This document shows, in pieces, positions 40,201 through 47,500 of a DNA stretch of 47,500 nucleotides; the first letter of the stretch is position 1; each line of letters begins with the position of its first letter. The DNA lies in NCBI GenBank assembly GCA_012295275.1, contig CM022665.1, forward strand, positions 27,534,446 to 27,581,945, read 5' to 3'. The translations under genes and the position numbers were made by a program. Below the pieces are notes generated by a model that was not told the DNA's origin, did no database searches, and saw only the letters and a program-made list of their open reading frames with translations. This stretch comes from Chrysomallon squamiferum. Its lineage: Eukaryota; Mollusca; Gastropoda; Neomphalida; Peltospiridae.

Positions 40201-40548
40201 TACTTTAAGTTACTTGACTTCCGCAATGTGGTGTCACGAATGCTTGGATTAGATGTGAACACACTGGCAGTGCCTGACTACGAGATCATCTCTCGACTGG
40301 AAAAGCTCATCCAGGCGCACCACTCACAGGTCTTCACAACAACAAACCTCGAAGAAGCGCTTGCCAGCATGGAGGATGGCTTCATCAGCGACTACGACAC
40401 TTCGCATCATATTGTGGAAGGCACTGATCCTCTTATCAAACGCTCACGGGAAAGATCGAGGAGGAAAGCTGAGAAAGCTCGACTCAGAGCAAGATCTCTG
40501 TCTCCTAAAAGACGTGTCCATATGGCTATAGACCCACGAGCTTATTAA
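33213..40548 (+). CDS. CCDC170: CCDC170 (coiled-coil domain-containing protein 170), complete
   Basis: Twelve exons: 33213-33428, 34378-34448, 34800-34842, 35137-35232, 35652-35908, 36355-36511, 36948-37133, 37423-37740, 38172-38372, 38802-39218, 39516-39752, 40210-40548. Junctions are GT/AG and phases agree, giving 845 residues (human about 715). Nearly all of it from about residue 73 on is heptad-like coiled coil. Family landmarks are RVRELEDKAGSYES with SELAVHSLQQ (exon 5), LGLDMTMDALIARAEQLVKLE and ESKELHIDLLRKKIASLEER (exon 10), and REKQ|LLDFRNVVSRMLGLDV followed by VPDYEIISRLEKLI (exons 11-12). Vertebrate CCDC170 associates with and stabilises microtubules (family knowledge). The first exon (72 residues, Ser/Thr/Arg-rich) looks disordered. 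The last about 35 residues form a basic RS-rich tail (RSRERSRR, RARSLSPKRR) that I do not recall in the human protein. Start: the first ATG after the upstream CpG-containing promoter patch. Confidence 0.94.
33429..34377 (+). other. First CCDC170 intron, trinucleotide-repeat-rich
   Basis: Contains (AAT)n at 33617-33668 and 33675-33695, a CCA/CTA-rich trinucleotide stretch at about 33757-33825, and a CA/TA run at about 34233-34271. An open frame on the minus strand (33724-33906) reflects only the Gly/Ser-type trinucleotide repeat. Confidence 0.8.
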
Positions 40549-40743
40549 CAGGTGTTACAGAAAATCTAAATCAAAATCATGGCTTTAGCACAACTATTCT
40601 ATGAAATATTTTGTAATCATGATCATTGCATATTTAAAAAGAAAAATTCTGATTTTATTAGCTTTGTATTTGAAGAGAATGTATTTCAAAGTCAGCTATT
40701 TTTGTAAAGAAGAAAACAGATTTTTATTCTGTTGGCTCTGATT

Positions 40744-40749
40744 AATAAA
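40744..40749 (+). terminator. Polyadenylation signal of CCDC170
   Basis: AATAAA about 200 bases after the stop codon (40546-40548). Further hexamers lie beyond (for example near 40929), so alternative 3' ends are possible. Confidence 0.5.
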
Positions 40750-41144
40750 ATTTATTAATTTGACTCATGAAATTTAAAAATAGATTCAATACATGTTTGT
40801 TATTAAGCAGCTGATTTTGGAAGTTAATTTTAGTTTGATCCAAAATATAATAAATTCACATTGTTTAATCTAAATCTTTAAAGATATCCTTATATAATAA
40901 CTTCAGTTAAAGTAAGTAAATTAAAACAATAAAAGATTTCAGTTTGATACAAAAGTAACATTGGTTTATGAACTGGGGTAGAACTGAATTCAAGTATATG
41001 TATATATATTTTAACTGTTTTTTCAAAATTTTCATTTTAATCTTTTAATATATGACATTTTGCTTAATTTTTGTAAATTAAATATGAAAAGTGATAATAA
41101 ATTTATAATATTATAAGGCATAACAAGAATGCTAGATAGCTGTA

Positions 41145-41175
<31 letters not shown>

Positions 41176-42470
41176 AGTAAGTTCTGTGATATATGTTCTA
41201 TCATTCCATATTAGTTTAGATTCTGTATCATTTTAATTACTAGACATTGTATTATAGTTATATGATTATTACAGACTTTAGTGTAGATGAAGACTGTTTT
41301 TATATATTTTTTTTATTTAACTTTATAACATATTATTTATTTAGATGTACATCTGATTACTCTGTCATTATTGCTGTTTAAAATATAAAAAAAATATTAC
41401 TGTTAGATGAGCATTAACACTGCGTTACAGTGTGTTAAAATATCTGTATGAACATACTATAATTTATTTAGATGTTCATTTTAATTCTCTATGATTTTTA
41501 CCTTTTAAATTTAAACAAATTATTTACAGATAATGATCAGCAAGACTCTTATAGAGTTTGTGTTTTTTAAATATATACTTTTTGTATATGTAATATCATA
41601 CAAATACATTGTACATCATACCTTTTATTGTTATCTTGTGCCTTTAGTACAGTTCAATATATATTTTTAAATTGTATATTCTTACCAATTTTTACTTTTA
41701 CTTGTATCATTTCTATAGACATATTAATATACATAGCCCAATCATTTTATAATGTTTTATTTTTTTGATTATTGAAATGTTAAAAAATAACAAGAATTCC
41801 AGACTATATAACAAGAAACACAAAAGTGTACTTTTCATTTTTCATGCACATGATCTTAATACTTTTCATATACTCCAAGTTGCTTTTTTCATTTGTGGTT
41901 AGTGTCAACGTTTGTTATTAATAAATTATAACCATAAAATAATGACATTCAGAGGCTGCCATCTTACCTTTTTATTGTGATGTAATTTTTTATAAGAAAT
42001 TAAAAAACAAAAATTCTTGATACATTGGCAGCAGTATAACCTATGTCATTTTTTTATTTGTTTTTTAATGTTTCTGTATATGAACAGGTTTTATAAGAAA
42101 TTGTCAGCCATTGTTTTATTATTTTGTTTTCATTTTTACTATTAAAAAACACTGGTCATGGAAAATGAAGAAAATGGACGTTTCTGTGTACGTATGATGT
42201 ATTTAGGCCATTTGTTCATGTTATCAAATAAACATTTTTAATGACGATTTTATGTACAAGTCCTTTAATTCATTTGTACTGATTTCATTTTGACTAAGAA
42301 TTATTTACAATACTTAAAACTTATTATAATCTAAATTATTTGCAGTTCAGAAGGCCTAATGTATTTATTCCAGTTTGTTGGGGAGGGGGTTAAAGAAAAG
42401 CAGAAAGAAAGAAAAAAAGGAAAGAAACCTGATTGGCAAGTTTGAGTGATTAATATTGTTTTCATTTTTT

Positions 42471-42496
42471 TATTATTATTATTATTATATATACAT

Positions 42497-42530
<34 letters not shown>

Positions 42531-42562
42531 TTTATTTTTTTTTTTTTTTTTTTTTTTTTTTT
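42471..42562. repeat. (TTA)n plus T tract
   Basis: Trinucleotide TTA units interrupted by a TATATACATATTTG stretch, ending in about 30 nearly uninterrupted T (to 42562). Confidence 0.9.
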
Positions 42563-43887
42563 CATCAGAAGGTGCAAATTGTTGTATTTGACTGAGTCAT
42601 CATTATGGATCTCGAACTAAACGCGTTTTGTTTTAAATTGAAAGGATTTAAAAACAAAAAACACAACAAAAAAAATTATATATATATATATATATATTTA
42701 TTATTTTTTGTTTTTCTTCAGATAAATGTATTATTTTGTTAATGCGCTACATAGTTTATACTTACATATATTATGTAGAAATGACTCTCTTTTTTTTTTA
42801 AATTATTATTTGTACGTATTAATATAATGTTTATATAGGTATATCTGTAGATACCACGTATCGACTATAAAATCTGTTTCACTAAACGATCTTAGTTTTA
42901 TTCTATTAGAAATAAGTGTTTATTTTATTTTATTTTATTTTTCAAGAACATTTATTCCACTGATCATTTCGGCAATTTAACGACTAAATTTGAAACAAGA
43001 AACCTGACGATAAATAACTGAAGTCACATGACAGTTACGTGAACAACTTATCCCGACCATGGAAATGTATGATTTTCCGAGCGTTTTAGCGAAATTAATG
43101 GAGCAAATTACCGTGACAGACATAAAAATTTATCGAAATGGCGAATTCTGACTGGTTTAAACTTATTTATAATTTTATTTTTTTTCTTCGTGTTTTTATT
43201 TTGTTTTGGAGGCAATTTATGTATTACAACTGAGTTAAATATTGTTCTTTTCGTTTATTTTATATAACTCATTTATTATTATTATTATTATTTACTTTTT
43301 TTTGTTGTAAATTTTATTACGTTATCCAGCAATATTTCTATATTTGTTTCTTCCATTTGAACTCAAGTTTTTGTTGTTGTTTTTTTTAATTCCGATTTCT
43401 CCAACTTTTTTTAACTTCAGTAACATTTAATTTTCTTTTGTCAATAAATTTTTCAAAGTTTCCCAGTTCTTGAGTAATTTATTATAAATTTGTTACATGG
43501 ATGTCTATTATCACAAAGATTCAAAAACAAAAACAAATTTATTATTTAAAAAAAAAAAAAAAATTAAAATTGCACGTTTCATTCATTTATTTATTAGGAT
43601 TATTATTTTATAATTTAAAACAATTATATACAGTAATTAGTATCATTTTATATTTATTTACAAAATATTTATTCAAATATATTAAAACCAACAATACTTC
43701 TCTTATGTTTCATTTAGATGATGTCTCATTTTAAATGATTGTGTCTATTGTATGGTTCAGTGGTATTGTGAATATTAACATCTGCCTTTAATATGTACAT
43801 GTCATAGACACGGTGCTTTAATCTTTTTGTTTTCTTTTCTCTCTTTTAATTACTGAGATAAATTATTTCTAGCGTATTCTGTGTTTG

Positions 43888-43914
43888 TTTTTTTTTTTTT
43901 TTTTTTTTTTTTTT

Positions 43915-43949
<35 letters not shown>
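43888..43949. repeat. Long T tract, 62 nt with one A
   Basis: T run from 43888 to 43949 broken only at 43916. The length may be inexact because of sequencing or assembly error. No recognisable retroelement body precedes or follows it. Confidence 0.9.
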
Positions 43950-43952
<3 letters not shown>

Positions 43953-44154
43953 GTTTGAATTGTTTTCTTAACCACGTTTTGTTCAGAAGTGGAAGAGGGG
44001 GCCTTAGGTATCATGCAGATTAACTGTCCTTTTGTATGAAATCCAGTAGACAGAACAGAAGTACTTTATAGGATTTTTTCTGAGAAAAGCATTGAATGAA
44101 ATGAAAAAAAATATACAAATTAAATGTAAATAGGCTTTTAACATAATATGATGC

Positions 44155-44224
44155 TTTATAAATAAAATAAAATAAAATAAAATAAAATAAAATAAAATAA
44201 AATAAAATAAAATAAATAAATAAA
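44155..44224. repeat. (AAAAT)n array
   Basis: About eleven pentamer units passing into AAAT tetramers; a minus-strand frame through it encodes only a FILFY repeat and is not a gene. Confidence 0.95.
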
Positions 44225-44317
44225 GATTCGCTTTCTACACTGGGATTTCGGTAACGGATTGTCGATGTGATCTTTAACATCCATATATTAAATCGTTAAA
44301 TAATTATTGATATTTGA

Positions 44318-44354
<37 letters not shown>

Positions 44355-45204
44355 TCATAGACAACACATACCATGGTTTTTATTGCACATGTCGCGAAGA
44401 ACTCACTAAAACATTTGATAGTCCTGTGAAGGCGACGAAGAGGATTAGTCATAGAACTTATCACTTCTCGTTGTTATTCTGTATTTATAGATAAAATCAC
44501 ACCAAGTCATATTTATTCTGAAACTAAAAATCGTTCACATTATTTGATCACAAGTGAAAATGATCAGTGATTTTGAAACAAAAAACAAAATGCGGTCATT
44601 GTTTGTTAAATATCTTCTTTGTTTAGTTTGGAATTTGTAACATCTTTCAGCTGTGAACGTATTTAAAAATATAGTATAAGATATGGGTTATATAAAATAT
44701 GACAAACACGTAAAAGTGATATAAAAATTATTGATCTTATCATTTCTGAAGAAAAGACCAACAACCGTATTAACCTTTGATTATAAACGTGTTTTTTTTT
44801 TTGTGTGTGTGTTTTTTTAAATGTTTTTTTGTTGTGTTTTTTGTGGGTTTTTTTGTGGGTTTTTTCTTTTTCTCACAAGTTGTATTATCTTTCAAACAGC
44901 GTTTAACGTGCGATTATATAAAGTAATATAATATGTTATTCTTATGTTAAAGCATAAACTGTTTAAAAACGTACGAACGGTAATGTAAAATAGATGCAAT
45001 AAGAACTAATAATAATAATGGTAATACGAAGAACAGCAACAACAACAACAACAATAATAACCAGTAATTAGAAGAAAGGATAAATTATTGGATAAATAAA
45101 TATAACTTCGTTTGTGCATATGTGTGTGTGTGTGTGTGTGTGTGGATCCATAATGGAAGTGACTGGGATGAACTATTACATATATATATATATATGAATA
45201 TGTA

Positions 45205-45235
<31 letters not shown>

Positions 45236-45364
45236 TACACACACACACATGCATATATTGTATCGATATCGTAATGTGACTATGTATAATACTTAGTGTA
45301 CTGCAATACGCGTGATAATTATTCACCATGCTAATAGAATACAATACAAATCATTTACATAATT

Positions 45365-45534
45365 TGACGTCAACAGATTCATTACGTCACTCATATTAAT
45401 TTTTGTTATATAAATTTCAATACTCGTAATGTATCCACCTGAACTGATATGAAATAACCGGCCTGCAGCTACAGATATGTGTAATTTACCATTGCGTGTA
45501 CTTCTCTCAGAATACTGATCAACTTGTTACGTCA
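45365..45534. promoter_or_regulatory. Cluster of three CRE/ATF-like sites
   Basis: TGACGTCA (45365-45372, perfect CRE palindrome), TTACGTCA (45382-45389) and TTACGTCA (45527-45534). No gene start is recognisable nearby; a distal enhancer or the promoter of an unseen transcript are both possible. Confidence 0.4.
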
Positions 45535-45628
45535 GAGAATGAGATCAGTTATAATGAGTTATAATAAAAATGTACGTGATTAATATTATTATTACTGATC
45601 ATAAAAGGCTCATTAAAATGAAGAATTT

Positions 45629-45638
45629 TTATTTTATT

Positions 45639-45725
<87 letters not shown>

Positions 45726-45726
45726 T
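45629..45726. repeat. (TTTA)n(TTA)n array
   Basis: Almost 100 bases of TTTA then TTA units with one C interruption at about 45674. Confidence 0.95.
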
Positions 45727-46644
45727 AAGTGAGAAGAAGAAATACAGATAGTAGTATATCACACTGTATGATGGAAGATTTTCTATACGCGTTGTTTAAA
45801 TCTTTCTTTTTAATTTCCAGTCCATACACATGGACATTTTAAAAATGAATTACTTGTTTTTTTTTAGCGAATTCAATTGCTGGTTAATTTATTTATTATA
45901 ATTATGATAGTGCTGCTGTTGTAATTATCAGCACAGTCTGCATTAATAATGATTATTAATATTGTTTATTGTTGTTGTTGAAGTTATTTTTACTGTTGTT
46001 GCCGTTATTATTAACAAGGGAATAGGGAATACCATTAGTACGTTAGCAATAACGAGTTAAAATTAATTTCATTATATATGTAAACATATGTACATACACA
46101 CACACACACACACATATAAAAGAAACAAATATTGTACAAGATCAAAAAAAAAAAAAAATAATAATATATGCGTGTGTGCGTACGTGTTTGTGTGTGTTAC
46201 AACAACAATAATAATAGTAATAATAATAAATGAATGAAACAGAGAAGGGGAGGAACTGACTTCGCCTCTTGCAAGATTCGTTCGCGTGAAGGCAGAGTCT
46301 CAAGTGATGAAAATTACTGTTTCTAATACTGATTTATTCATGAATAATAAATGAACCGGTCAAGTCAAACGAGGTCAAAGGATTTTCAGATTGAATTAAA
46401 TCTCTTATTATGAAAAGTGATAACTTTGATTTAATTATGGCGAGAAAACCATTCTGTTACTTGAAGAAAATCAAATATCACATGTTGTGTCTCAGACGTT
46501 TATTTGATGTGAACCAGTTATTACATTTTTGGAACTCTTGTTAAGCAGAGAGGACACTGGGTGAAAAAAGGTAGAAGGAAAAACAAATCAGCCTCTTCAA
46601 CTACGTAATGAAAATAATAATGTTAACAAATAAATACATGTAGA

Positions 46645-46648
<4 letters not shown>

Positions 46649-46675
<27 letters not shown>

Positions 46676-46831
46676 TAATTAATAATGCAAAAAAAAAATA
46701 AAGAAATGAATAAAGAAAGAAAGAAAGAAATAAAGAAAAAAGAAAAAAAAAAAAAAAAAAAAAAAAAGAAACAAAGAAAGAGAAAGAAAAAATAAAGAAA
46801 CAAATGAAAGAGAGAAAAGAAAGTATTTAGT
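46649..46831. repeat. Polypurine tract
   Basis: Two A runs (about 46651-46674 and 46743-46767) embedded in AAAG/AAAGA units, with very few pyrimidines over about 180 bases. Confidence 0.9.
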
Positions 46832-47500
46832 GGACTGTTTGTCACCAAACTGGTTAACTAGCTCATTATTACATAAAATCCTAGTGCTGTTTTATTTATT
46901 TCGGGTGACTGCATCCATGAAGAAACGTTTGTACAGTCTCCGTCTGTCTGTCTCTCTGTCTTCTCTTTTACTCACTCTGGCTCTTCTTTCTCAGTCTCTC
47001 TCTCCCCTGTTTCTCATTATCTTCTTCTTTATCTTTATATATACCTCCTCCCCACATACATAAACATACATACACAATACATATACAAGCACCAGTATTC
47101 ACGTCTATAAAAAAAAAAAACACACACAAAAACAGCACATATATTTTTTTTTTACTTAAAATATATCTTATACGAAAAACGAAAGAAAGAAAGAAAAACA
47201 AATTAAAATCACAAATAAAAAAAATGTAATACAAAAAATAAACAAAAATACAGAACATAATGACAAAAACTACATTTTAATAAAACTAAAATTTGGTATA
47301 TAAAATTCTAAAAAAAGATATAGAGATCCTGTAAAACAATACATTAGATAAGCAATTTTATATATTTTATGGTTGTTTTATTGAATGTGCAGTGTTGATA
47401 ATGTAACATATGGTATAGTATTCTTGTCATTATTACTCGATTATAACTGTACTTTTATGCGAAATTACAAGAGACAAGCAATTTGTTATTTCACAGTAGT

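Larger units (their letters stand above)
40750..47500. other. Gene-free 3' region, simple-repeat-rich
   Basis: No exon or conserved frame could be supported. Contents in order: (TA)n 41146-41171; TTA/T tract 42471-42562; (TA)n about 42676-42698; a CpG-richer patch about 42960-43150 with a 30-codon frame; T tract 43888-43949; (AAAAT)n 44155-44224; (ATT)n 44320-44355; T/G-rich 44793-44875; GT and GTAT runs 45120-45235; CRE-like cluster 45365-45534; TTTA/TTA array 45629-45726; purine tract 46649-46831; pyrimidine tract about 46936-47045. Confidence 0.7.

Noticed and set aside
44020-44280. Minus-strand frame with FILFY repeats
   Set aside because: Product of the AAAAT pentanucleotide array.
46437-46547. 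Short + strand frame starting MARKPFCYLKK
   Set aside because: Under 40 codons, no similarity and no splice or promoter support; length is within chance.

Overview
The window is nuclear DNA from an animal: AT-rich, full of microsatellites, with intron-split genes that have canonical GT/AG junctions. Four protein-coding genes can be read through by joining exons. A lophotrochozoan, most likely a mollusc, is my best guess. The reasons are the invertebrate-style intron sizes, proteins close to but clearly diverged from the vertebrate ones, and three copies of the 11-mer AAGGGAGATAA, which I recall as recurrent in molluscan non-coding DNA. No database could be consulted.

Layout. (1) 1-6402 is the 3' part of a long intron. 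6403-15824 (+) holds the last eight coding exons of MOK, a CMGC/RCK-family protein kinase, from the HRD catalytic loop to the stop; the N-lobe exons lie before base 1. (2) 16180-22540 is a gene-free interval between convergent genes. It holds a 431-bp element with perfect 17-bp inverted ends, a 104-nt foldback with 38 uninterrupted pairs, and repeats. (3) 22605-28376 (-) is ANKEF1, complete in seven coding exons (779 aa, ankyrin - EF-hands - ankyrin). (4) 30174-32233 (-) is a complete three-exon cytochrome c oxidase subunit 7A-like gene (98 aa). (5) 33213-40548 (+) is CCDC170, complete in twelve exons (845 aa, coiled coil), divergent from COX7A across a 979-bp shared upstream region. (6) 40750-47500 has no recognisable gene; it is simple-repeat-rich, with a cluster of CRE-like sites near 45.4 kb and a polypurine/polypyrimidine pair near 46.7-47.0 kb.

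How they fit together. MOK, ANKEF1 and CCDC170 belong to families tied to cilia, axonemes or microtubules. An RFX X-box-like motif lies about 240 bp upstream of the ANKEF1 start, and a weaker one about 100 bp upstream of CCDC170. The COX7A gene instead has a perfect NRF1 palindrome about 80 bp upstream of its start, as expected for a nuclear gene of oxidative phosphorylation. No prokaryotic system, CRISPR array, virus or toxin gene was seen. The most unusual signals are the tandem array that includes a MOK exon-intron boundary, the foldback, and the inverted-repeat element.
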